A DNA stretch of 64,000 bases from Raffaelea ambrosiae (lineage: Eukaryota; Ascomycota; Sordariomycetes; Ophiostomatales; Ophiostomataceae), in NCBI GenBank assembly GCA_002778195.1, contig PCDI01000003.1:3493913-3557912 (forward strand), given 5' to 3'. The notes under the pieces are model-generated. The model did no database searches, was not told the DNA's origin, and worked only from the letters and a program-made list of their open reading frames with translations. How positions within the stretch are numbered: the first letter of the stretch is position 1; each line of letters starts with the position of its first letter. The translations under genes and the position numbers were made by a program. Of the stretch, positions 31,085 through 41,668 are shown in pieces.

Positions 31085-33454
31085 ATGAGCGACAAACTTA
31101 CTCGGTATGTACAGCAAGGAGAGAGTGCAACGGGTTTCTGTCCGTCTAACGGGCGATTGCTAACTGTTTTGCTTGCAGTGTTGCTATTGTCAGCAGTGAC
31201 AAGGTGCGTTCATCACGAAGACCCTGAGAAGAGGGTCCAACGTCGAAGTCGAGATGTGCAAAGGCCCGAGGAGGACATACAAATCGGACAGAGGAAGGCG
31301 GTTGGAAGACAGTTGGGAGACCAGAAAGAGCAGTGTGCTAATGTGAAACTTTTGACGTTGCAAACAGTGCAAGCCAAAGGTGAGTTGCCCCTCCCAGAAC
31401 TTCCTCCCAGATCAATCTCACGATACTATTTTGGGAAACGAATGCAGAAACTGACTTTTGCCTTGCCCCACCCTTCCAGAAATGCCGCCAAGAATGCAAA
31501 AAGTCCTGCCCCGTCGTCCGCAGCGGCAAGCTGTGCATCGAAGTGACCCCCGACGCGCGCATTGCCTTTTTGTCTGAGAGCCTCTGCATCGGTTGTGGTA
31601 TCTGCCCCAAGAAGTGCCCCTTTGGCGCCATCACCATCATCAACCTGCCGACCAACCTCGAGACCCAGGTCACCCACCGCTACTCCGCCAACAGCTTCAA
31701 GCTCCACCGTCTGCCCATGCCGCGTCCGGGCAATGTGCTGGGTCTGGTGGGCACCAACGGTATCGGCAAGAGCACGGCGCTGAAGATTCTGAGCGGCAAG
31801 CTCAAGCCCAACCTGGGCAAGTTCGACAGCCCGCCGGACTGGGAGGATGTGATCAAGCACTTCCGCGGATCCGAGCTGCAGAGTGCGTACATGCGTGTTG
31901 TGTCTTTTGGTTTGCTTTCTGTTGCTTTCTGTTTCTGGGGGCAGCTGTGCTTGGGCACGTCTGTGGATACAGAGTATCGCGCAGGCACTCAACATGGTCC
32001 ATCTTCTACTGACACTCTCTAGACTACTTCACCAAGCTTCTCGAGGACGACCTCAAGGCTGTCGTCAAGCCGCAGTACGTCGACCAGATCCCCAAGGCCA
32101 TCCGCGGCCCCAAGAAGTCGGTCAAGACGCTCATCGAGAGCCGTGTCTCGCTCGACAACCTCGAAGAAGTCCTCGACACCCTCGAGCTGCGCCACATCTA
32201 CGACCGCGACGTCAACCTGCTGTCTGGCGGCGAGCTGCAGCGCTTCGCCATTGGCACGGTGTGCGTGCAGAACGCCGACGTGTACATGTTCGACGAGCCG
32301 TCGTCGTACCTCGATGTCAAGCAGCGTCTGAGCGCCGCGCGCATAATCCGCTCGCTGCTGCGCTCCGACGACTACGTCATTGTGGTCGAGCACGATCTGT
32401 CTGTGCTGGACTACCTCTCCGACTATATCTGCGTGCTGTACGGCCAGCCGGCCGTGTACGGCGTGGTGACGCTGCCGCACTCGGTGCGCGAAGGCATCAA
32501 CATCTTCCTCGACGGCCACATCCCGACGGAGAACCTGCGCTTCCGCCAGGAGTCGCTGACGTTCAAGCTGTCCGAGGGCGCCGACGAGTTCATTGCCGAC
32601 CGCTCGCGCGCCTTCAAGTACCCCAAGATGGAGAAGACCATGGGCAACTTCCACCTGGCCATCGACTCGGGCGACTTCACCGACTCGGAGATCATTGTGC
32701 TGATGGGCGAGAACGGCACGGGCAAGACGACCTTCTGCCGCCTGCTGGCCGGTGCTCTCAAGCCCGACGCCGGCAAGAAGGTGCCCGAGATGAAGATCAG
32801 CATGAAGCCGCAGACGATCACGCCCAAGTTCGACGGCACCGTGCGCCAGCTGTTCTTCAAGAAGATCCGCCCCGCCTTCCTGTCGCCGCAGTTCCAGACC
32901 GACGTCGTCAAGCCGCTCAAGCTCGACGACTTTGTCGACCAGGAGGTCAAGAACCTGTCCGGCGGTGAACTGCAGCGCGTCGCCATTGTGCTGGCCCTCG
33001 GCCTGCCCGCCGACATCTACCTGATCGACGAGCCGTCGGCCTACCTGGACTCGGAGCAGCGGATCATTGCGGCGCGCGTCATCAAGCGCTTCATCATGCA
33101 CGCCAAGAAGACGGCTTTCATCGTCGAGCACGACTTTATCATGGCCACCTACCTGGCCGACCGGGTCATTGTCTTTGACGGCCAGCCGGGCATCAACTCG
33201 CACGCCAACACCCCCGAGTCGCTGCTGACCGGCTGCAACAGCTTCCTCAAGAACCTGGACGTCTCCTTCCGTCGCGATCCCGTCAACTACCGCCCGCGTA
33301 TCAACAAGGCCAACTCGCAGCTGGACCAGGACCAGAAGGCCAGCGGTAATTACGTAAGTCCAAGGACAGCCGTTTGCATTCCTTTTCAACTCTGCGCACT
33401 CACTAACCCACCAACTAGTTCTTCCTTGAGGAGGACAACAGCAAGGCATCTTGA
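31085..33454 (+). CDS. rli1: RLI1/ABCE1 iron-sulfur ABC ATPase for ribosome recycling
   Basis: Rli1 splits 80S ribosomes after termination and acts in initiation and 40S biogenesis. It is an essential cytosolic Fe-S protein. Six exons, 31085-31104, 31179-31203, 31368-31379, 31480-31882, 32023-33353 and 33419-33454, give 608 aa, the same length as the yeast protein. The Fe-S domain carries CKPKKCRQECKKSC and CIGCGICPKKCPF. NBD1 has GTNGIGKST (about 110) and LSGGELQR; NBD2 has GENGTGKTT (about 382) and a second LSGGELQR. Both have DEPS(S/A)YLD. The first cysteine cluster is completed by a 12-nt exon encoding CKPK, with exact flanking AG and GT. The C-terminus SGNYFFLEEDNSKAS is split by the last intron. 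Confidence 0.97.
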
Positions 33455-35842
33455 AGGGCACCACACGGGGCACCCACAACAACGAATCACCTCCGTCGTC
33501 GTCATCACCACCGCCGCCGTCATTGCCTCTCCTTCTCCTGTCGTCGCGGACTCGCCGATGGCTGCTTGCCGCGTCGCCGCTTTCCGGCGGCAGACTCTGT
33601 ACTGTGGACCACCTGATGATGTCTTTGGGTGATCACCACGCCAAGAGCGACAGAGGAGATGGCGGCACGTCCGACCACCACCCGAAGAACGGCTCCGGCC
33701 GCATCTCCGGGCTTGGCGGCCAGCATAACAACGACAGGAATGATGATGACGAAGACGACGACGGCAATGCCAATGGCGACGATGACGAGCCGGATGGCTA
33801 ACACCGGCTGACGGCAGTCTATCCCCTGTTGTCTGGTCCTACAGAAGAAAAAAACAAGTGGTTGAATGCGTGCGAGCACTCTTGGTGTATGTTTTGCTGT
33901 TTCTGCTTTTGATACTTGAATTCTTTTGACGGGACGGGAAAAAAAAAAACCACTGTGTGATCTGTAGATTGAGGGACAACGGACCAAGAAGGATGACTGT
34001 CGTCTGTGAGAGAAGAAGGGGAAGGTACATACTACCAAACCTGGTTTTTTTCCCATTATTTTCTCTCTCTCTTCTCTCTCTCGTTTTAGAACGAGGAGAA
34101 CCATATTTTTTACTTTCATTATCATCTTCTCGAAGATACTCTTCAGCTTGATACTTTTCTGCGGGACATCAACTGTTCCGTTTGCGTAGCCTGTCTGATG
34201 TGCAACCTGTCGGATGCAGTGCCTAAGGCAACACTCACTTTGTTTCACTTCTTTGCAGCCTTTGACGTCAAGCAGCGACCCACCAGCGACCGCATTCGAG
34301 CCATCCACTTCCCAGTCGATTGAGACAAGCCGGAGGCCATTTGGGTTCGCTGTCTGTGGTTGCCTGATGGGGAGGGCTGCCGTTATTAAGCTCCCGAGTC
34401 CAAAAGCCAATTCCAGGACCAGACACGGCTCTGCAAATCTTGGCGATCAACCGGAACAAGGGCTCGAGCAGAGATCTTGACGATGGCATCGATGTCATTT
34501 GCCGCGATGCATTCCTTATCGACGGGTCGAAGCCCAACAAGAGCATGGCGGCGACCACGGCCAGGTGTCGTCGACGGATGACATCTTCACGTTCCGCAGC
34601 GACACCTCGGAGATTGCGGACCGCATCGGATTCCCGATCCGCACACGACGTCTGCCGCCAGTCCCGTCTTGAACAAACGATAAAAAATCGATGCCTCTAT
34701 GGCATCCAGAGTCGCATGGTCTACATGGATTGGCAAGCCCCTGCGGGCAGCGTCCTCGTGGTGCGCCGAGACAAGAAGCCGCTTCACCCGTGGCATCCTG
34801 AGAGTATGGGTCAGACGAGCCCATGGAGAAGGAGCTCGTGCTGTTCATGATCTGCCGGGTGATATTTGTCATCTGCTGGTACAAGTTTACGGAGAAGAAG
34901 TCCCAAGGAGGAGATTTCGAGGATGTTCCATTTCCTCATGCTATCAAATAGAAGGACGATTGCATCCGACATGGGACACCCAAGCCTCATGGCCAGGGTC
35001 TTCTCGGGAGAGATTTGCACTTTCTACTGTTTTGGTGGTGTGGAGTCGACTACTTAGCAGACGGTTCTGGCCGGGGAACCAGAGTGTTGGGCGTGTATGG
35101 AGAGGGATGGCATGCATCCTCGTTTAAGGTAGTGAGTTTTTATAACTAATACAGAAGAAAGAAAAAAGAGGGGTGGAGGGAAAAGGAGAAAGGAGAAAGA
35201 GGGAAAAAAACCGGGAAACCCCCATTTTCAAAGAAGTATCTCCAAGCCAGAGTTTTCCCATCGTGCCATTTCAAAAAACAACCATACCTGCCAGACTGGT
35301 AGAGTCTCCGGTTAATAGCCGAATGCTTGGTAGCCTCCGGAGTTCGCTTGCAGTGGGCCCTTTTATTCTTTCTACTATAGTAGCACCATCGTACTATTTC
35401 TATTTCTCCAGAACTCTCCCCATCTTCCCCTCATTCTAGCTGGATTTGTCTGGAGCCGCGTGGAGAGTGGCTCCAAGGCCTCGTCTGGGAGAAGCGTCGG
35501 CGTAATGGAGTCCGAACGAAGAAGGGTGCCAGTGACTTTTTTGTTGTACAGCAGCAGATGTATATATAGAAAGAAAATGATTATAGAAAATGACATAGAA
35601 AATAGCAAAACAAACACGGCCCCTAACCTAACCAAGTCAGAGCCTTTCGACCACATCGTTGCACCATCAAAAATCATACAAAAAATATATATAATAAAAT
35701 AAAATAAAATAAAAAAATCAAACAGAGAAGAAGAAAGAAACAAGGAAGAACGAACAGGAACAGAGAAAGGAAAGGGCAAAAAAGAAGAAAGAGAAGGGGA
35801 AAGAGAGACACAGGCAACCCAACGGGGCTGACCACCATCGTC
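33455..35842. other. Intergenic between RLI1 and the sugar transporter
   Basis: I find no supported gene in 2.4 kb. The 33470-33810 part is the RLI1 3' flank, rich in GAC/GATGAC repeats. The 34500-35020 part has two overlapping minus-strand frames with moderately protein-like sequence but no family match, and could be a decayed gene. From 35560 to 35830 the sequence is A-rich, with an AAAAT repeat near 35690-35715; it is likely the transporter promoter and leader. Confidence 0.45.
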
Positions 35843-37594
35843 ATGGCCAAAGCAGCGGAAACTACGCGCCAGGTCGACTATGCAGACGTCACCGCAGACG
35901 ACAGTGCCCACGTCCTCCACGGCCGGGCCATCCAGCAGCAGGAACACAACCGGACGTACGTGCAAACGCTGAGGAAGGACCCGAAGCTGCTGTTCTGGAT
36001 TGGCGTCATGCTGTGGACGCTGGGCTTGCGCGGGTTTGAGAGCCAGTCGGCCGGCTCGGTCATCAGCATCCCGGAATTCAAGCGCCGCTTTGGCGAGCCG
36101 GACGCCACCGGCGCGTACTTTATTGCGACGCAGTGGCAGTCGGCGCTGAATGGCGGAGGCAACGCGGCGGCCATTGTCGGTGCCAGTCTGGCCTCGTATC
36201 TGGCCGACATTGTGGGCATCAAGCCAGTTGTTCGTAAGTTTTTTTTTTTGGTCCTCGCTTCGCTCGTTTTCTTTCCTTTCTTCCTCGCTTCTCTTTCTTC
36301 CTCGCTTCTCTTTCTTCCTCGCTTCTCTTTCTTCCTCGCTTCGCCGTTTTCATCTGACACTTCAACAGTCGCTGCAACGATTCTCAACCTCGGATCCGTA
36401 GGCATCGAGTTCGGCTGCACATCCATCGGCATGTTCTTCGGCGGCAAGGTCCTCAACTTTGTTGCCATTGGCGCCTTCCTCAACGTCTGCACCACCTACG
36501 TCGCCGACGTCTCTCCGCTGGCCATCCGTGCCTCCGCCATTGGCTTCTGCAACCTCGCCCAGTGCATCGGCCCCTTCATCTCCGCCATCATGTCCTACTA
36601 CACCGCCCAGTGGGACAGTGACTGGTCCTGGCGCGCCCTCGTGTGCGCCCAGTGGGGCTTCGCCGTCGTCGCGCTGGCCGGCCAGCTCTTCATGCCCGAG
36701 TCGCCCGTGTTCCTCGTGCGCAGGGGCCGCATGCAGGCGGCCCGCGGCGTGCTCGGGCGCCTGTACACGGACCCGCGCGATGCCGACGGCCACCTGGAGC
36801 GGATCAAGCTGACGCTCGAGGAGGCCGGCACCTCGGCCTCCCAGGCAGGCTCCTACGTGGACTGCTTCCGCGGCACGCATCTGCGGCGGACGCTGATCGC
36901 GGTGCTCGTCTTCTTGGCCGAGCCCATGTCGGGCCTCGGCTTCGTCTCGACGTACGGCTCGCTCATGTACCAGTACCTCGGCATCAGCGACAAGCGGTCC
37001 TTCTTGCTGCAGATCGGCGCCCAGATCCTGTCCATGTCGGGCGCGACGATTGCGTTTCTGGTGGGCGATTTCTACGGGCGCCGGCCCATGTTCCTGGTCG
37101 GCTGCGTCGGCCTGGCCGGGCTGCTGCTGTGCATGGGCATCTCGGGGTCGGTCGACACCACGGCCGCGGTGACGGCGTCGGTCGGCTTCTACACCATGTA
37201 CAACTTCTTCTACAATGTCGGCGTCGGGTCGACGGTGTACAGCATTGCGGGCGAGGTGCCGACGTCGGCGCTGCGGGCCAAGTCGCTGGCGGTGGCCATG
37301 AACACGTCCAACGCGATGAACACCATGTGGTCGTTTGTGTGTCCGTACATTTTCAACCCGGGCTACGGCAACCTCAAGGCCAAGATCGGCTTTGTCTTTG
37401 GCGCCATCATGCTGGTGTTCTTCGTGCTGGGCTACCTGTATGTGCCCGAGACGCGGGCCCGCACGTACGAGGAGCTGGACGAGCTGTTCAACCACCGGGT
37501 GCCGACGCGGCAGTTCAGGACGTACGTGACCGTGGCCGAGCGGCGGGCCGCGGAGGCGTACACGGCCGAGCAGAAGGTGGCGGGTGATGTTTGA
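35843..37594 (+). CDS. MFS sugar transporter (alpha-glucoside/hexose type)
   Basis: Two exons, 35843-36233 and 36369-37594, join after KPVV in phase 1 and give 538 aa with about 12 TM segments. Sugar-porter signatures are visible: PESPVFLVRRGR after TM6, FYGRRPMFLVG in the second half and PETRARTYEELDELF at the C-terminus. The last closely matches maltose/alpha-glucoside permeases. The intron is filled with a T-run and a 17-bp tandem repeat. It lies 727 bp upstream of a rhamnosidase gene on the same strand, which suggests a glycoside substrate such as a rhamnoside. That link is inference from position. Confidence 0.9.
   Translation: MAKAAETTRQVDYADVTADDSAHVLHGRAIQQQEHNRTYVQTLRKDPKLLFWIGVMLWTLGLRGFESQSAGSVISIPEFKRRFGEPDATGAYFIATQWQSALNGGGNAAAIVGASLASYLADIVGIKPVVRKFFFLVLASLVFFPFFLASLSSSLLFLPRFSFFLASPFSSDTSTVAATILNLGSVGIEFGCTSIGMFFGGKVLNFVAIGAFLNVCTTYVADVSPLAIRASAIGFCNLAQCIGPFISAIMSYYTAQWDSDWSWRALVCAQWGFAVVALAGQLFMPESPVFLVRRGRMQAARGVLGRLYTDPRDADGHLERIKLTLEEAGTSASQAGSYVDCFRGTHLRRTLIAVLVFLAEPMSGLGFVSTYGSLMYQYLGISDKRSFLLQIGAQILSMSGATIAFLVGDFYGRRPMFLVGCVGLAGLLLCMGISGSVDTTAAVTASVGFYTMYNFFYNVGVGSTVYSIAGEVPTSALRAKSLAVAMNTSNAMNTMWSFVCPYIFNPGYGNLKAKIGFVFGAIMLVFFVLGYLYVPETRARTYEELDELFNHRVPTRQFRTYVTVAERRAAEAYTAEQKVAGDV
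36281..36343 (+). repeat. 17-bp tandem repeat inside the transporter intron
   Basis: About 3.6 copies of TTCCTCGCTTCTCTTTC run head to tail and are identical over the full copies (36281, 36298, 36315, partial from 36332). The repeat makes up nearly half of the 135-nt intron and forms its pyrimidine tract. Confidence 0.92.
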
Positions 37595-38320
37595 AGAGGC
37601 AGGCGGTGCTGCTCAGAACGTAGCACTGAACTCGGGAACAAAATAGACTCTTCAGCTTGTACAATGGAGTAGGAAGTTTACGAGAAACACTTTGTCTCCT
37701 GGGAAGCCAGCAAAGAACAGGAGAAGAAAAGATACAAATCGCATCCGTTTATCTTATAAAGGTTGAATCATAGAAAACCAGAAAATAAAGAACTTGCATG
37801 TGGATTCAGTAGAATAAAAAGACGGGAAGGTTCATGCAACGTACTTGATTATACAACGCGAAAACAGCATCCCAGTTGACAGTCCCAATTCCTCGTCTCA
37901 TGTTGTCCAGTCCGCGGTTGTCGAATGCACTGCGCCCCGTGAAAAAAGCTCAAATTAGCTGAGGAATCACGCAGTCTCCAGACCCGTGGTTTGGGTTTAG
38001 CAGCATCGCGCTGCATTCTTCCGCAATGTGGAGTTTTACCGATGTTCACCCGGCCAAGTCGTGATGCCGGGACAGTGCGGACCGACCGGATGGCCACCAC
38101 TGCGGTGGATGGTGATGGCAAGGTCCACTCCACATGGCAGGTTCAAAAGCGTCGGTGCAAACTGGACCGAGAACAGGGCCGGATATATGGGATCATTCGA
38201 CTCGCCTGGGATGGTGTTGAGCCATTGGCAGCTGCCTCCGTGTTAGTGTGCCATCTTGACTCTTTCTTCTTTTTCTCTTCTCTTTTTTTCGTCCTCTTTT
38301 TTTACTCCCCAACCACAACC
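37595..38320. other. Rhamnosidase gene promoter
   Basis: No gene is seen. The frame of the rhamnosidase is open upstream to 37991, but that sequence is not family-like. A C/T-rich leader (38260-38310) comes directly before the chosen ATG. Confidence 0.55.
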
Positions 38321-41293
38321 ATGACTGCCTCTTTCAAGCCCTCGTTGACGGCACCGACCGTCGAGCAACACCCCACTGGATTCGGCGTGGGCGTTGCTGC
38401 GCCGCGCATTTCCTGGCGCTTTGTGCTTCCGGACGAAGACGACGCCGACAGCAGCAGCAGCAGCATCAACAGCAGCAAACAGGCCTGGGAGCAGACGCGG
38501 TACGAGATCGCGGTTGCCCGCGGACGGCCGGGCCGGCCGTCCGAAGCGGAAGAAGAACTATACCAAGTCGAAGGCAGCGCCTCCGTTCTCGTGCCATGGC
38601 CGTCCCGGCCGCTCCAGTCGCGCGAGCAGACCCGTGTTCGGGTGCGCGTCTATGGCAACCAGGACGACGGCGAGCCGACCGCATGGTCGCCCTGGACCGC
38701 GGTCGAAGCCGGCCTCTTGCAGCGACAAGACTGGACAGCCCGTCCCATCACGAGTGTTCGCCCGCCCGTCTCGGACATCGAGGGCCCGCTGCGGCCCATC
38801 CGCTTCCGCAAGACCTTTGTGGCGCCGTCCCAGACGGCCATCGACGCTCGTGCGCGTCTCTACATCACCAGCCTCGGCGTCTACCGGGCGTTCCTCAACG
38901 GCCAGCCCATCGGCGACCACGTCATGGCGCCGGGATGGACGAGCTACAACCACCGGCTCAACTACCAGGTGTTTGACGTGGCGGCCCTGCTGAAGCCGGG
39001 CGAGGCCAACGTGCTGTCGGCCGAGGTGGCCGAGGGGTGGTATGCCGGGCGGCTGGGGTTTCTCGGCGGGCGGCGCTATCTCTACGGAAAAGACATGGCC
39101 CTGCTGGCCCAGCTGGAGATGGGCGAGATGGGCGAGGCGGGCGAGGCGGGCGAGACGGGCGCGGCACGGACGGTGCGGACGGACGCGTCGTGGGTGTGCC
39201 GGCCGAGCGCCATTGTGCGCAGCGAGATCTACGACGGCGAGCTGTATGACGCGCGGGAGGAGACGCCCGACTGGCCGGGGACCCCGATCTCGGACACCGG
39301 AGCCGCAGCCAGCTGGGCGCCCGTTCGTGCGCTGGACCTGCCGGGCGCCGAGCTGGTGGCGCCCGATGCCCCGCCGGTGCGGGTGATCGAGGAGGTGCAG
39401 CCCGTGCGGATCCTCACCACGCCGACGGGCAAGACCATTGTCGACTTTGGGCAGAACCTGGTCGGACGGCTGCGCGTGCGCTCGCTTCCCCGCCACCACC
39501 GGCCCCGCGGACACAAGGTGGTCTTTGCCCACGCCGAGGTGCTCGAGCACGGCGAGCTGGGCACGCGGCCTCTGCGCGAGGCCAAGAATGTCGACACGGT
39601 GGTGTTGGCCGGCCGCGACGCGGCGCCCCTGCGCAACTGGTCGCCCCAGTTCACCTTTCACGGATTCCGCTACGTCCAGGTGGACGGCTGGTCGTCGGAG
39701 GACAGCGCCGACGGGGACAACGCCGACGAGGGAGACCGTCTGCAGCTGAGCAGCCTGTGCGCGCAGGTGCTGCACACGGACCTCGTGCGCACCGGCCATT
39801 TCGCCTGCTCGCATCCCATGGTCAACAAGCTGCACCAGAACGCGCTGTGGAGCATGCGCGGCAACTTCCTGTCGGTGCCGACCGACTGCCCGCAGCGCGA
39901 CGAGCGCCTCGGGTGGACGGGCGACATCCAGGTGTTCACGCCGTCGGCCAGCTTCCTGTACAACACGGCCGGCATGCTGGGCGACTGGCTGCGGGACCTG
40001 GCGGCGGAGCAGCTCGTGCCCGGCTGCCACGGCATCCCGCCGTTTGTGGTGCCCAACGTCATCGGCGAAGACCTGTGGCCGCGCCTGCCGCAGGCCGTGT
40101 GGGACGACGCGGCCGTGCTGGTCCCCTGGGCGCTGTACCAGGCCTACGGCGACGTCGGCCTCCTGCGGCGCCAGTATCCCAGCATGGTGGCCTGGCTGGC
40201 GGAGGGCGTGCAGCGGGACGGAGCGGACGGCGTCGTCGACCACAACAACGGCGCCCGCCTCTGGGACGACGAGCTGTGGCAGCTGGGCGACTGGCTGGAC
40301 CCGACGGCGCCGCCCGAGGAGCCCGGCAACGCGCGCACCAGCGGCACCCTCGTGGCCGACGCCTACCTGGTGCACGTCACGGCGGTCATGGCGGACATCA
40401 GCCGGCTCGTGCACGGCGCGGCCTCGGCGGAGGCCCGCCGGTACGCGGCCGACGCCCAGAGCCTGCGCGCGGCCTTCCAGGCCAAGTACGTGGCCGCCTC
40501 GGGCCTGCTGGTGGGCGACACGCAGACGGCGCTCAGCCTGGCCCTCGTGTTCGGGCTGCACGACCGGCCGGCGCAGGCGGCCTGTGCGGCCGACCGCCTG
40601 GCCCGGCTGGTGCGCCGGGCCCAGTTCCGCGTGTCGACGGGCTTTGCCGGCACGCCGCTGGTCACGCACGCGCTCACGCAGGCCGGCCACCACCAGCACG
40701 CGTACCGCATGCTGCTCGAGCGCGCGCGGCCCTCCTGGATGTACCCCCTCACCATGGGCGCCACCACCATCTGGGAGCGCTGGGACAGCATGCTCCCGGA
40801 CGGCTCCGTCAACCCGGGCGAGATGACCAGCTTCAACCACTACGCCCTCGGCTCCGTCGTCCAGTGGCTGCACGCCAGCGTGGCCGGCCTGCGGCCCACC
40901 GCGCCCGGCTGGAAGACGGTCCAGGTGGCGCCCATCCCGGGCGGCGGCCTGACCTGGGCCGAGGCCGTCTACGACACCGCCTACGGCCGCCTGGAGAGCC
41001 GCTGGGCCATCCGCCACGGCGACGCCTTCGAGCTGACCGTGGTCGTGCCGCCCAACACCCGGGCGCAGGTGATCTTGCCGCACGAGCGGGCGGCGGGACA
41101 CGGCCCAGAGAACACAGGCCCAGAACTCGGCGTCTGGGTGGGCGCGGGACGGCACCGGTTTGCGAGCCGCTGGGACAGCACGGCGCAGTGGCCGCCCCAG
41201 GCACAGATCCCGCCGATGCGGAAGGCGGGTCCGGATACGATTGTGCAGGAGGATGAGCCGGGCGGCGTGGTCATGGTTCCCGGACAGATCTAG
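38321..41293 (+). CDS. GH78 alpha-L-rhamnosidase, no signal peptide
   Basis: This enzyme releases terminal alpha-L-rhamnose from glycosides such as flavonoid rhamnosides or pectin fragments. It is a single exon of 990 aa. The ATG at 38321 (CAACCATGAC) comes directly before the family's N-terminal PRISWRF strand. The order is an N-terminal beta domain, accessory beta domains (LYITSLGVYRAFLNGQPIGDHVMAPGWTSY split across the Bac_rhamnosid_N motif), then the (alpha/alpha)6 catalytic domain and a C-terminal beta domain. The catalytic domain has DCPQRDERLGWTGD (about 525) and TTIWERWDSM...SFNHYALGSV (about 815), which carry the acidic residues used in catalysis. The first residues are not hydrophobic, so the enzyme is predicted intracellular. 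Third-position GC is very high. Confidence 0.95.
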   Translation: MTASFKPSLTAPTVEQHPTGFGVGVAAPRISWRFVLPDEDDADSSSSSINSSKQAWEQTRYEIAVARGRPGRPSEAEEELYQVEGSASVLVPWPSRPLQSREQTRVRVRVYGNQDDGEPTAWSPWTAVEAGLLQRQDWTARPITSVRPPVSDIEGPLRPIRFRKTFVAPSQTAIDARARLYITSLGVYRAFLNGQPIGDHVMAPGWTSYNHRLNYQVFDVAALLKPGEANVLSAEVAEGWYAGRLGFLGGRRYLYGKDMALLAQLEMGEMGEAGEAGETGAARTVRTDASWVCRPSAIVRSEIYDGELYDAREETPDWPGTPISDTGAAASWAPVRALDLPGAELVAPDAPPVRVIEEVQPVRILTTPTGKTIVDFGQNLVGRLRVRSLPRHHRPRGHKVVFAHAEVLEHGELGTRPLREAKNVDTVVLAGRDAAPLRNWSPQFTFHGFRYVQVDGWSSEDSADGDNADEGDRLQLSSLCAQVLHTDLVRTGHFACSHPMVNKLHQNALWSMRGNFLSVPTDCPQRDERLGWTGDIQVFTPSASFLYNTAGMLGDWLRDLAAEQLVPGCHGIPPFVVPNVIGEDLWPRLPQAVWDDAAVLVPWALYQAYGDVGLLRRQYPSMVAWLAEGVQRDGADGVVDHNNGARLWDDELWQLGDWLDPTAPPEEPGNARTSGTLVADAYLVHVTAVMADISRLVHGAASAEARRYAADAQSLRAAFQAKYVAASGLLVGDTQTALSLALVFGLHDRPAQAACAADRLARLVRRAQFRVSTGFAGTPLVTHALTQAGHHQHAYRMLLERARPSWMYPLTMGATTIWERWDSMLPDGSVNPGEMTSFNHYALGSVVQWLHASVAGLRPTAPGWKTVQVAPIPGGGLTWAEAVYDTAYGRLESRWAIRHGDAFELTVVVPPNTRAQVILPHERAAGHGPENTGPELGVWVGAGRHRFASRWDSTAQWPPQAQIPPMRKAGPDTIVQEDEPGGVVMVPGQI

Positions 41294-41668
41294 GGCGACG
41301 AGGTCCGTGGATGGAGACACGAGAGCGAGGCTGGCGAGGAAAAGCGGCACCCCCATCTACCAATCGGGTCGAGGTCAGCCGGTGTATTCCCGCTATGGCA
41401 GCCCGATTCGGAAATACCTGCTCTGTAGTTATTGTCCACCACGGCACGGCTGCAGCTGGAGCGGCGAAGAGTGGCCCCGCAAGCATCTGACCCAGCACGA
41501 GAGCTGCGTGATGGGCAACGTCATGGGCGGATATTCGGACTCGCGGCGGATGGTCGTCTCGGCCGCGTATAAGTAGGGGCCGGCCATGCCCATGAGATAG
41601 ATATAGGGCCCGTTCGATGTTTTGGTTTTGGCCGCTATCATGCATAGTGCGATCTCTGTTCAGCCAAT
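41294..41668. other. Short intergenic between rhamnosidase and SnoaL-like gene
   Basis: The 375-bp spacer has no gene. It must hold the 3' end of the rhamnosidase transcript and the promoter of the next gene. Confidence 0.6.

Noticed and set aside
32019..33482. 487-codon minus-strand frame opposite RLI1
   Set aside because: It is a codon-bias shadow; the + strand is the unambiguous ABCE1 coding sequence.
38558..41356. 932-codon minus-strand frame opposite the rhamnosidase
   Set aside because: It is a shadow of the GC-rich GH78 gene, whose frame carries all catalytic motifs. The antisense frame is Arg/Gly/Ala/Val-rich with no domain.
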